Positions 8,131-16,754 of a stretch of 64,000 bases of DNA are shown piece after piece (the first letter of the stretch is position 1; every line of letters begins with the position of its first letter). Under the pieces are notes generated by a model, which was given only the letters and a program-made list of their open reading frames with translations, had not been told where the DNA came from and made no database searches. Origin of the DNA: Vibrio algivorus (lineage in GTDB: Bacteria; Pseudomonadota; Gammaproteobacteria; Enterobacterales; Vibrionaceae); assembly GCF_002218005.2 (NCBI RefSeq), contig NZ_AP018679.1:310001-374000 (forward strand), in the 5' to 3' direction. Both the position numbers and the translations under genes were made by a program.

Positions 8131-8256
8131 TGGTTATTTTTTCCCGAAACTCAACTGTTAAGTAAAAAACTTAAATTTCAATATATGTGGTTCTTTTTGC
8201 CCTTAAGTACCAATACATATTCTAATCAATGGTTTAAAATCAAACGTATATATTCA

Positions 8257-9186
8257 TTACTGCCGTTTACTACGAGTCACCAAATAAATACCCGAGCAGA
8301 CCAGAATTAGTGCGATAAGGTTCTTCCACTCTAAAATGCTTTCATTTAAGAATAGGGCAGACAATAAGCTACCGAAGATTGGGATCAAAAAGTTAAAGAT
8401 AGTGATCATGCCAACAGGGTTATATTTTAAAAGAATACTCCAAAGCGCAAAGGCGGCGGAAGACAGTAGCGCCAAATAGATCAGTAATAGCACGCTAGAT
8501 AAATGAAATTCACCGCTGTGACCACCAGACAAGTAACCAATCACCAGTAATGCTGCGCCACCGATAGCAAGTTGCCATGCGGCCATAAGCATCGCATCCA
8601 TTTTTTGAGATAGACGCTTACCGTAAATAGATGCAGAAGCGAGGAAGAAGGCTGCTAATACAATCGAGCCTTCACCTGCTAAGCTAAACTGAAAATCAAG
8701 CAATGAGGTATGAAAGTTCACGATAAACACGCCCAGAAAGCCAATTGCACAACCTAGAGCTTTACGGTGAGTTAAGCGGTCATTTTGATAAATAAAATGC
8801 GCTAAAAGCACACTAAAAAACGTACCAGTTGCGTTCATGATTGAAGCCTTTACGCCAGTGGTGTACGCCAAACCAATATAAAAGAAGATGTACTGTAACG
8901 TGGTTTGACTCAAACCTAATGCTGCCAGCTGGCTAAATTTCGGCAACGTCATATTCATACTCGGTTTTTTAAGAATACGCGCAATGATAAATAGAAACAC
9001 GCCTGCCAAGAAGAAACGCTGCCCTGCAAACACCATCTGAGACGCCACATCATGCGGCTCAATGGATAACAATGCATAGCCTGTTTTGATCGCCGGATAA
9101 GCACTACCCCATAAAAGAGTACATAAAATGGCAATAGAAAAAACGATAGGAAGGCGCGTAAAAATGTTGTCAGCAGACTGCTTCAT
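8257..9186 (-). CDS. EamA/DMT-family transporter
   Basis: This 309-residue inner-membrane protein has ten predicted membrane segments arranged as two EamA repeats. The first carries the family's LLWGSAYPAIK near residues 19-29 and the second ends in a long hydrophobic stretch near the C-terminus. Such proteins usually export metabolites, for example amino acids. Substrate is unknown. It is downstream of malK but separated from it by a strong terminator, so it has its own promoter. Confidence 0.88.
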   Translation of the reverse strand: MKQSADNIFTRLPIVFSIAILCTLLWGSAYPAIKTGYALLSIEPHDVASQMVFAGQRFFLAGVFLFIIARILKKPSMNMTLPKFSQLAALGLSQTTLQYIFFYIGLAYTTGVKASIMNATGTFFSVLLAHFIYQNDRLTHRKALGCAIGFLGVFIVNFHTSLLDFQFSLAGEGSIVLAAFFLASASIYGKRLSQKMDAMLMAAWQLAIGGAALLVIGYLSGGHSGEFHLSSVLLLIYLALLSSAAFALWSILLKYNPVGMITIFNFLIPIFGSLLSALFLNESILEWKNLIALILVCSGIYLVTRSKRQ

Positions 9187-9285
9187 AAAACGTCCAAAAG
9201 AGGGGAGGATGAAAAGAGGTGGTCAATATATCAAAGATGGTGAGTAAAGGCATGAGGATTGTTACTTGGGTATAGAAGCTTAAGA

Positions 9286-9320
9286 ACAAAAAAAGCCCCA
9301 AACAAACATTAGCTTGGGGC
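9286..9320 (-). terminator. Terminator of malK
   Basis: GCCCCAA (9295-9301) pairs with TTGGGGC (9314-9320). Read on the minus strand, the stem is followed by eight Ts in a row. It lies 30 bases beyond the malK stop. Confidence 0.85.
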
Positions 9321-9350
9321 AAAAGGCACTTCTATGACATTAAATGTTGC

Positions 9351-10460
9351 TTACACGCCACGTTCTTTAAATAAGCGTTTACACGCGCGACCGTCGCTGT
9401 GGAATAGGTGGCAGCGGTGGGCTGGAATACCGATTTGGAAAGTATCGCCAGAATCGACATCTAAAGTGTCATTTTCACGGTAGATGAAATCAGCATCGAC
9501 ATTATCAAGGCTTAAGTAAACTTGAGTTTCATTACCGAGTTTTTCGACCACTTGTACTTTACCTTGAATCACCACATCACCTTCGCCACTTGGCAATAAA
9601 TGCTCTGGGCGAACACCTAATGACATTCGTGCGCCAGCTTGTACATCGGTACCGTCGACTTGGATCCAGAATGAGGCTTGGCTAGCCAGTTCTACTTTTA
9701 CGCGTTCTGCTTCCACTTCTTTGACTTGAACATTAATGAAGTTCATTTTTGGTGAGCCAATAAAACCAGCTACAAAACGGTTTTCAGGGTAGTGATAAAG
9801 CTCTAATGGTTTACCAACTTGAGAAACACTACCACCGTCTAGTACTACGATTTTATCCGCCATCGTCATCGCTTCTACTTGGTCGTGAGTGACGTAAATC
9901 ATAGTGCAGCCCAACTTCTTGTGTAGCTTGGCTAGTTCAATACGCATTTGAACACGCAGCGCGGCATCTAGGTTGGAAAGCGGTTCATCTAATAAGAAAA
10001 CTTCCGGTTGCGCGACTAAAGTACGACCAATTGCCACACGTTGACGTTGACCACCTGAAAGGGCTTTAGGTTTACGTTCTAGTAAGTGACCAAGTTGTAA
10101 AATATCAGCTGCATGATCAACGCGAGATTTGATTTTTGCTTTATCTTCTTTCGCTAGCTTCAAGCCAAACGACATATTGTCAAATAAGTTTAAATGCGGA
10201 TACAAAGCATAAGATTGGAATACCATGCCGACACCACGCTCAGAAGGGGGGACATCATTCATTTTGGTATCACCGATGAAAAGCTCACCAGAAGTAATAT
10301 CTTCTAAACCTGCAATACAGCGTAGTAGGGTGGATTTACCACAACCTGATGGACCGACAAAGACCACAAATTCGCCATCTTGGATCTCCAAATCTACATC
10401 TTTAGAAATGAGGTTGTCTCCATATGCTTTACAAACTTTTCGTAGAGTCACACTCGTCAT
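9351..10460 (-). CDS. malK: Maltose/maltodextrin ABC importer ATPase
   Basis: This 369-residue cytoplasmic ATPase energises the MalFGK2 importer. It shows Walker A GPSGCGKST (36-44), the signature LSGGQ (134-138), Walker B VFLLDE (154-159) and the switch histidine in VTHDQVEAMT. The C-terminal half is the regulatory domain, which in E. coli binds EIIA-Glc and sequesters MalT. Length matches the family (371 in E. coli). AGGAAGACCAG precedes the ATG. It is transcribed divergently from malE across a 504-base control region holding MalT boxes. Confidence 0.96.
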   Translation of the reverse strand: MTSVTLRKVCKAYGDNLISKDVDLEIQDGEFVVFVGPSGCGKSTLLRCIAGLEDITSGELFIGDTKMNDVPPSERGVGMVFQSYALYPHLNLFDNMSFGLKLAKEDKAKIKSRVDHAADILQLGHLLERKPKALSGGQRQRVAIGRTLVAQPEVFLLDEPLSNLDAALRVQMRIELAKLHKKLGCTMIYVTHDQVEAMTMADKIVVLDGGSVSQVGKPLELYHYPENRFVAGFIGSPKMNFINVQVKEVEAERVKVELASQASFWIQVDGTDVQAGARMSLGVRPEHLLPSGEGDVVIQGKVQVVEKLGNETQVYLSLDNVDADFIYRENDTLDVDSGDTFQIGIPAHRCHLFHSDGRACKRLFKERGV

Positions 10461-10616
10461 CTGGTCTTCCTTCTAATAGATTTTCGATGTTTAGATAATG
10501 AATGTTAAATGTTTTTTATTATCCAAACATGTTGATTATTAATGCGTTATTTACATTCTCTTAGGTAATGCAAAAAGCGACTATGGGACTTATCTTACCG
10601 AAAACACACTAATAAA

Positions 10617-10832
10617 CCTCATCCCTATACATTTAATTTTTGGTGGACGCAGGGGGATGAGTGCATAGATCACACTTTTTTATTGAGATTCAAATTGGCG
10701 GTGTAGACAGGAGTATGATGTGCGCCCGCTCACGTTTATTGTCTATTTTTCGCTTGAGATAAAAAATATTGTGAATCTAGGTCACAAAAGTCAGCTTGTG
10801 AGCGGGGGGCGTAGAAGTTAGGAGGATGTAGG
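10617..10832. promoter_or_regulatory. malK/malE divergent control region with MalT boxes and CRP-like sites
   Basis: The 504-base malK/malE gap contains minus-strand AGGGATGAGG (10617-10626), a near-perfect MalT box. Plus-strand boxes are GGGGGATGAG (10652-10661), GGGGGCGTAG (10805-10814) and GGAGGATGTAGG (10821-10832). GGATGAGTGC...GATCACACTT at 10655-10677 matches the lamB block at 20 of 23 positions. TGTGA and TCACA halves at 10770-10786 resemble a CRP site, but with a 7-base instead of 6-base spacer. The arrangement parallels the E. coli malEp/malKp region. Confidence 0.75.
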
Positions 10833-10964
10833 TATGTGGGAATTATCGCATTATTTTTTCATACCAAACGTGGCTACTTGCCTATTAAAGGTATGTCATG
10901 TGTTACGAACCCTACATTTTGTTTCGACGCCCGTAGCACTTAAATAAGAACAATAGAAAGGATC

Positions 10965-12149
10965 ATGGAAATGAAAAAAGTCCTCAATACTGCCATTTTA
11001 TGTAGTCTAGCCTTAAGTGGTGTTAGCGCGCATGCTGCTATAGAAGAAGGTCAACTTACCATTTGGATCAATGGTGATAAAGGATACAACGGCCTTGCTG
11101 AAGTAGGTAAAAAGTTTGAAGAAGATACTGGTATTAAAGTCACAGTATCCCACCCAGATAAACTAGAAGAGAAATTTCCTCAATTAGCTTCTACTGGCGA
11201 TGGTCCTGATATTGTTCTTTGGGCGCACGACCGTTTTGGTGGGTATGCTCAAGCAGGTTTACTTGCAGAAGTAAAACCATCGTCTGATTTTAAATCGAAA
11301 TTTGCAGATTTTACTTGGGATGCGGTGTCTTATGAAGGTAAGTACATCGGTTACCCTGTAGCGGTAGAGTCACTATCTCTTATTTATAACAAAGACCTTG
11401 TTAAGACTCCGCCAAAAAATTGGGAAGATATTGCAGCACTAGATAAGCAACTACAAAAAGATGGCAAAAAAGCGATTATGTGGAACTTGTCTGAACCTTT
11501 CTTTACTTGGCCAGTATTAGCTTCCGATGGTGGTTATGCGTTTAAGTTTGAAAATGGTGCTTACAACCCGAAAGATGTCGGTGTAAATAACAAAGGTGCG
11601 CAAAATGCGATGAGCTTTGTGAAAGGCCTAGTGGATCAAAAAGTGATTTCACCGGATGTCGATTACACGATTGCGGAATCTGGTTTTAATAAAGGCGAAG
11701 TAGCAATGACCATCAATGGTCCTTGGTCTTGGGCAAACATTGATAAAGCCGGTATTAACTACGGTGTAACCAAACTGCCAATGTTTAACGGTAATCCTTC
11801 AAAACCATTTGTAGGTGTATTAACGGCAGGCATCAGTTCTGCATCACCAAACAAAGATTTAGCGGTAGAGTTTATTGAAAACTACATGCTAACCCGAGAT
11901 GGTTTGAAAGCTGTGAATGATGATACGCCACTTGGTGCGGTTGCTTTAACCTCTTATCAAGAAGAGTTAGCTAAAGATCCACGTATTGCGGCAACCATGG
12001 CGAACGCAGAAACAGGCGAAATCATGCCGAACATTTCTCAAATGTCAGCCTTCTGGTACGCAGAGAAAGCGGCGATTGGCAACGTAGTTAATGGTCGTCA
12101 ATCAGTAGAAGAAGCGCTAAATACCGTTGCGGAGCGCATGACCAAATAA
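10965..12149 (+). CDS. malE: Periplasmic maltose/maltodextrin-binding protein
   Basis: The 394-residue protein has a signal peptide ending SAHA (about residue 24-25) and then AIEEGQLTIWINGDKG, nearly the start of mature E. coli MalE. It retains the long conserved runs of the family (TGDGPDIVLWAHDRFGGYAQ, NGPWSWANID, GEIMPNI, MSAFWYA). It delivers maltodextrins to MalFGK2. AGAAAGGATC precedes the ATG at 10965; an ATG two codons later is also possible. A GC-rich hairpin follows the gene, so it is probably made in excess over malF and malG. Confidence 0.97.
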   Translation: MEMKKVLNTAILCSLALSGVSAHAAIEEGQLTIWINGDKGYNGLAEVGKKFEEDTGIKVTVSHPDKLEEKFPQLASTGDGPDIVLWAHDRFGGYAQAGLLAEVKPSSDFKSKFADFTWDAVSYEGKYIGYPVAVESLSLIYNKDLVKTPPKNWEDIAALDKQLQKDGKKAIMWNLSEPFFTWPVLASDGGYAFKFENGAYNPKDVGVNNKGAQNAMSFVKGLVDQKVISPDVDYTIAESGFNKGEVAMTINGPWSWANIDKAGINYGVTKLPMFNGNPSKPFVGVLTAGISSASPNKDLAVEFIENYMLTRDGLKAVNDDTPLGAVALTSYQEELAKDPRIAATMANAETGEIMPNISQMSAFWYAEKAAIGNVVNGRQSVEEALNTVAERMTK

Positions 12150-12175
12150 GGTCAAATGGTCCTCACTTGAGGATT

Positions 12176-12207
12176 GAGGGAGGGGAGTCTCTCCTCCCTC
12201 TATTTTG
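12176..12207 (+). terminator. GC-rich hairpin between malE and malF
   Basis: GAGGGAGG(GG)AG and CTCCTCCCTC (12176-12200) form a strong stem followed by TATTTTG. It probably acts as a partial terminator or 3' stabiliser, reducing malF/malG expression relative to malE, as in other malEFG operons. Confidence 0.7.
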
Positions 12208-12362
12208 TAAGTTATCCGTCTGCTTTAGTTTGGGTTATGCCTTTATTAGCCCAGGAATAGTGTTAGTTATTGGAATTAACACTTATGCAGTTTCAAAAGC
12301 TTTCGAATTTTACTCTGTGGCATAGTGCGCAAAGTCAATTCGATACAGAAACGGAATTTAAT

Positions 12363-13940
12363 ATGTCAGCGAATATTATGTCATCTAGTCTAGCGCCACA
12401 TTCTGCGCCTCGTCCTTTTCCTTGGCTGAAAACGCTCGTACTTTCAGCGATCACTCTTTTGAATGGCTATGCGATTGTACTGATGTACGCTCGTGGTGAG
12501 TTTGCTTTTGCCTTACTTACCCTAGTGCTTGCTTCAATGGGTGTGTACGTATTTGCTCGTAAGCGTACTTATGCTCATCGTTATATCTACCCTGGTGTCG
12601 CGGGTATGATCTTGTTCATCATTTTCCCATTGATTTATACCATAGGGCTGGCATTCACTAACTATAGTGGCGCCAATCAACTTAGCTTTCAGCGAACTCA
12701 AGGCGTATTACTTGAGCAGAGCTTTCAAAGTGGTGACAGTTATACCTTCGAGCTACGTCAACATGACGACGTATATTCGATTGCTTTAAAACAAGATGAT
12801 CACTGGCTCGTGTCTCAACCGATCTCTTTGTCTGATGGTTCGGTTGAAAAACTAGAAGGGCATCTTAAATTAACCCCTGCGACAGAACTTCCTGGCAAAA
12901 AAGCACCATTAAAAGCGGTGATCCAAAACCGTAACGTATTAAACCAACTTGAAGTACAAACGCCTGATGGTGAAGCGTTAGTGATGTCGGGCTTGCGTAA
13001 ATTTGCTCAAGTAAAACCGCTCTATAGCTTAGATGCTGATGGCGAAACGTTAGTGAATAACCAAACTGAACAGGTGTTAAAACCAAACTATGAAATTGGT
13101 TATTACCAGCCAGTCGATGCAGATGGTCAGTTTATAGGTGACTACATCACTCCAGGCTTCATCGTTAATATTGGTTTTGACAATTTCACTCGTATTTTCA
13201 GTGACCCAGGTATTCAAGGGCCATTCTTTAAAATCTTTGTTTGGACAGTAGTATTTGCAGCAGCAACCGTGGTTCTGACATTGGCAATGGGCGTAGTTTT
13301 AGCGCAAATTGTTTCTTGGGAAGCGTTGAAAGGCCGTGGCGTTTACCGTGTGCTATTGATTTTGCCTTATGCGGTGCCAGCGTTTATTTCTATCTTAATA
13401 TTCAAAGGCTTATTTAACCAAAGTTTTGGTGAGATCAACCAACTATTGCAAGGCTTGTTTGGCTTAAGCCCCGCTTGGTTTACCGACCCGTTCCTTGCTA
13501 AAACCATGATCATTATTGTCAATACTTGGCTAGGTTACCCATACATGATGATCTTAGCGATGGGGATGTTAAAAGCGATTCCTGATGATTTGTATGAAGC
13601 ATCCGCAATGGATGGCGCAGGCCCGATTGATAACTTTATGAAAATTACCCTGCCGTTATTAGTTAAACCTATGGTGCCGTTATTAATTGCTAGCTTTGCC
13701 TTTAACTTCAACAACTTTGTATTGATTCAACTATTAACCAACGGTGCGCCAGATATGATTGGCACCAGTGTTCCAGCCGGTCATACTGATTTATTAGTGA
13801 GCTACACCTACCGTATTGCGTTTGAAGGTGCGGGAGGTCAAGACTTCGGTTTAGCCGGTGCGATTGCCACACTTATCTTCTTATTAGTGGGCGGCTTATC
13901 GCTACTGAATATGAAGTTCACTAAGTTAGAAACAGAATAA
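12363..13940 (+). CDS. malF: Maltose ABC importer permease MalF
   Basis: This inner-membrane subunit of MalFGK2 has about 525 residues. It has N-terminal membrane segments, the large periplasmic P2 loop typical of MalF (roughly residues 110-275), six further membrane segments, and the EAA loop EASAMDGAG starting near residue 412 that contacts MalK. I favour the ATG at 12363, which lies after ACGGAA and gives a length close to the 514 of E. coli. The frame is open back to 12270, but that start would add 31 atypical residues. malG follows 11 bases after the stop. Confidence 0.93.
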   Translation: MSANIMSSSLAPHSAPRPFPWLKTLVLSAITLLNGYAIVLMYARGEFAFALLTLVLASMGVYVFARKRTYAHRYIYPGVAGMILFIIFPLIYTIGLAFTNYSGANQLSFQRTQGVLLEQSFQSGDSYTFELRQHDDVYSIALKQDDHWLVSQPISLSDGSVEKLEGHLKLTPATELPGKKAPLKAVIQNRNVLNQLEVQTPDGEALVMSGLRKFAQVKPLYSLDADGETLVNNQTEQVLKPNYEIGYYQPVDADGQFIGDYITPGFIVNIGFDNFTRIFSDPGIQGPFFKIFVWTVVFAAATVVLTLAMGVVLAQIVSWEALKGRGVYRVLLILPYAVPAFISILIFKGLFNQSFGEINQLLQGLFGLSPAWFTDPFLAKTMIIIVNTWLGYPYMMILAMGMLKAIPDDLYEASAMDGAGPIDNFMKITLPLLVKPMVPLLIASFAFNFNNFVLIQLLTNGAPDMIGTSVPAGHTDLLVSYTYRIAFEGAGGQDFGLAGAIATLIFLLVGGLSLLNMKFTKLETE

Positions 13941-13951
13941 GGAGATTCAAC

Positions 13952-14842
13952 ATGGCTATGGTTCAACCTAAATCTTTGAAGTACCGTGTTTGGGCAACGC
14001 ATATTGGAATGTGGTTCTTCTTAGCATTAATGATGTTCCCACTATTAATGGTGATTGCGATTTCCTTCCGTGAAGGTAACTATGCAGCAGGGGATTTGAT
14101 TCCACGTAACCCCTCTTTGGAGCACTGGAAACTGGCACTAGGTTTTGATGTGGTACATGCTGATGGCACAGTCACTAAACCGCCTTTTCCAGTCTTGCTA
14201 TGGCTGTGGAACTCGGTAAAAGTAGCGGGCTTAACCGCAATTGGTATTGTGGTGCTTTCGACTACCTGTGCTTATGCGTTTGCTCGTATGAAGTTTAAAG
14301 GCAAAACCGTTATTTTGCGCTCTATGCTGATTTTCCAAATGTTCCCAGCGGTTCTTGCTCTTGTCGCATTGTACGCATTGTTTGATCGCCTAGGGACTTA
14401 CGTTCCATTCTTAGGCCTCAACACTCACGGCGGTGTGGTGTTTGCTTACATGGGCGGTATTGCACTGCACGTATGGACAATCAAAGGCTATTTTGAATCG
14501 ATTGATAACTCACTAGAAGAAGCGGCAGCCCTTGATGGCGCAACCCCTTGGCAAGCATTCCGCTTAGTCTTGTTGCCTTTATCTGTGCCAATTCTTGCGG
14601 TGGTGTTTATCTTGTCATTTATTGCCGCAGTGACCGAAGTACCCGTCGCATCATTACTGCTTCGTGATGTTGATTCTTACACCTTGGCGGTGGGTATGCA
14701 GCAATACTTATACCCACAAAACTACTTATGGGGCGATTTTGCCGCCGCCGCTGTGTTGTCAGCATTGCCAATCACCATAGTGTTCTTGCTAGCTCAGAAG
14801 TTCTTGGTAGGTGGTTTAACCGCAGGTGGGGTGAAAGGGTAA
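13952..14842 (+). CDS. malG: Maltose ABC importer permease MalG
   Basis: This second membrane subunit of MalFGK2 has 296 residues, the same length as E. coli MalG, with six membrane segments. The EAA loop EEAAALDGATP starts near residue 189, and the C-terminus GGLTAGGVKG matches the conserved MalG tail that reaches the binding site region. AAGGAGAT precedes the ATG. It ends the malEFG operon and is followed by a strong terminator. Confidence 0.96.
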   Translation: MAMVQPKSLKYRVWATHIGMWFFLALMMFPLLMVIAISFREGNYAAGDLIPRNPSLEHWKLALGFDVVHADGTVTKPPFPVLLWLWNSVKVAGLTAIGIVVLSTTCAYAFARMKFKGKTVILRSMLIFQMFPAVLALVALYALFDRLGTYVPFLGLNTHGGVVFAYMGGIALHVWTIKGYFESIDNSLEEAAALDGATPWQAFRLVLLPLSVPILAVVFILSFIAAVTEVPVASLLLRDVDSYTLAVGMQQYLYPQNYLWGDFAAAAVLSALPITIVFLLAQKFLVGGLTAGGVKG

Positions 14843-14868
14843 GTTTCACGACATAATATTAAAATAAC

Positions 14869-14905
14869 AAAAACGCCGTAGATGAGAGTCTGCGGCGTTT
14901 TTGTA
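14869..14905 (+). terminator. Terminator of malEFG
   Basis: AAAACGCCGTAGA pairs with TCTGCGGCGTTTT (one mismatch) and is followed by a T-run. A nearly identical terminator (28 of 30 bases, 14873-14902 against 18014-18043) ends the gltS-type gene 3.1 kb further on. Confidence 0.9.
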
Positions 14906-15054
14906 TTAGTTAAATAGACAATAAGCATCATTTTTTAGTGTTGAAATTGTCTTTATCAAGAAATGATCACAAATATAGAACTGAAATTCTTAAAATATGA
15001 GAATCTAATTGTCGTTATTTTTTGTTTGAAGTGATGATGAATGTGGAGAGGGTT

Positions 15055-15765
15055 ATGAATATACCAGCATCAGAAAAAGCATTTTTTTTATTATCTTTGA
15101 TCGCATCAAGCCGGGGACCAATTTCAGCCAAAGAGTTGTCTTTACAGTCGAGAATTCCACTTTCAAGTATTTATAGACACTTAACCAGTTTATCTAAGTG
15201 GTCGTTAGTGCAAGAAAGGGGGATTGGATTGTATGTTCCTGGCGCTATGGCTGTGCAATTAAGCCAAGGTTTCCAACAAGGAAATACATTAATCTCGTGG
15301 GCTAGACCGCTTATGAATGAATTAGCCAATAATACAGGTGAAAGTGTGGCCTTGATGATGCCTGTTGCAGGACAGGTGTTATGTATTGACATGATTGATA
15401 GCTCCCAGCCTCTGCGATGTTGTTATCAAAAAGGGGCATCCCAGCCAATGTATAAAGGCGCCAGTTCTAAAGTACTTTTGGCATATTTGAGTGAAGATGC
15501 TCGGCGCCGGGTAATCAAAGAAAGAAATGCAGATGTTCTCGAGCATGAATTGAAAATGATCCGAGAGCAAAACTATGCCACTTCTGATAGTGAAATTGAT
15601 GAAGGAGTGTGGGGTGTCAGCGCACCAATCATTACAGGAAATAAAAAATTACACGGTTCGATTTCGTTAATGGCTCCGAGTGTGAGAGCAGAAAAAAATC
15701 AGCAGCAATGGATTAAATTGACATGTCATGCGGCAACGAAGTTAGCGCATATATTACGGGAATAG
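15055..15765 (+). CDS. IclR-family transcriptional regulator
   Basis: About 236 residues: an N-terminal winged-helix (residues 5-65, with SAKELSLQSRIPLSSIYRHL) and a C-terminal IclR effector domain (about 80-235, with GASSKVLLAY and the region ending WGVSAPI). It binds DNA and a small ligand. The ATG at 15055 follows GGAGAGG at a good distance; an in-frame ATG at 15022 would add 11 residues. The formimidoylglutamase starts five bases after its stop, so it is the first gene of the operon and probably controls it. Confidence 0.85.
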   Translation: MNIPASEKAFFLLSLIASSRGPISAKELSLQSRIPLSSIYRHLTSLSKWSLVQERGIGLYVPGAMAVQLSQGFQQGNTLISWARPLMNELANNTGESVALMMPVAGQVLCIDMIDSSQPLRCCYQKGASQPMYKGASSKVLLAYLSEDARRRVIKERNADVLEHELKMIREQNYATSDSEIDEGVWGVSAPIITGNKKLHGSISLMAPSVRAEKNQQQWIKLTCHAATKLAHILRE

Positions 15766-15769
15766 ATAT

Positions 15770-16723
15770 ATGAAAAAAGGTGAACAGGAACAAGCTATAA
15801 ATATGGATATATGGCATGGACGAGTAGACCTTGGTGAAGGTACTAAAGCAAAACGATGGCATCAAGTGATCGCACCTTATCAGGGACAAAAAGAAGGCAC
15901 GACGATTATCGGGTTTGCGTCAGATGAAGGGGTAAAGAGAAACCAAGGTCGAGTAGGAGCCAAAGAAGGTCCTGTAGCGATAAGAAAGGCGGTAGCAAAC
16001 CTTGCCTGGTCTAGTGAACGATCTTTATACGATGCAGGAGACATACATACGTATCAAGACTTGGAAGAATCTCAAGCACAATTTGCGACAAAGGTGTGCG
16101 ATATTCTAGATAATGACAATACGCTCAGTGCAATCGGGGGGGGACACGAAATTGGTTATGCGAGTTTTAGCGGTTTTGTACAACATATTTCAAAGCATCA
16201 TCCTAAAGCGAAAGTCGGCATCATTAATTTTGATGCGCATTTAGATTTGCGTGAAGATCAACAGGCGACGTCTGGAACCCCATTTTATCAATGCGCTAAA
16301 TTGTGTGAAACCTTAAATATGCCTTTTCATTATACCTGTTTAGGCGTCAGTAAATATAATAATACCGAAGCACTATTTGAAAGAGCCGAAAGGTTAAATA
16401 CACGCATAGTATTTGATGAAGATATTAATAGTTGGGATCTAAGTGCTTACGAAAAAGCAATAAATAAAGCCATTGATGAAGTGGATTATTTATATTTAAC
16501 GATTTGTCTTGATGTGTTGCCAGCCTATGTTGCACCTGGTGTGAGTGCACCTGCTAGTCGAGGTGTTGAATTACCGATTTTAGAGCATGGACTGAAACAA
16601 ATTTTAAATAGTAATAAAGTCAAAATGGCTGATATTGCAGAATTAAATCCAGAACTAGATAAAGATAATATAACGGCGAAAGTTGCAGCACGACTTTTGT
16701 CTTTAATGGCCTCTCGCAAATAA
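15770..16723 (+). CDS. hutG: Formimidoylglutamase-like ureohydrolase (arginase family)
   Basis: The 317-residue protein has the dimanganese ligands of the ureohydrolase family: GGGHE near 124-128, FDAHLDLR near 155-162 and CLDVLP near 247-252. SGTPFYQ after the second motif is typical of formimidoylglutamase, which converts N-formimino-L-glutamate and water to glutamate and formamide. The usual neighbours hutH, hutU, hutI and hutC are absent; instead it lies between an IclR regulator and a GltS-type symporter. The ATG at 15770 has a weak ribosome-binding site, and 15803 is an alternative start. The gene symbol rests on family resemblance; agmatinase-like activity is less likely. Confidence 0.8.
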   Translation: MKKGEQEQAINMDIWHGRVDLGEGTKAKRWHQVIAPYQGQKEGTTIIGFASDEGVKRNQGRVGAKEGPVAIRKAVANLAWSSERSLYDAGDIHTYQDLEESQAQFATKVCDILDNDNTLSAIGGGHEIGYASFSGFVQHISKHHPKAKVGIINFDAHLDLREDQQATSGTPFYQCAKLCETLNMPFHYTCLGVSKYNNTEALFERAERLNTRIVFDEDINSWDLSAYEKAINKAIDEVDYLYLTICLDVLPAYVAPGVSAPASRGVELPILEHGLKQILNSNKVKMADIAELNPELDKDNITAKVAARLLSLMASRK

Positions 16724-16754
16724 ATATTACTGGAAAATATACTAAGGATAGTTT

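Noticed and set aside
10770..10786. Canonical CRP site between malK and malE
   Set aside because: Half-sites TGTGA and TCACA are perfect, but the spacer is seven bases rather than six, so I kept it only as CRP-like within the control-region entry.
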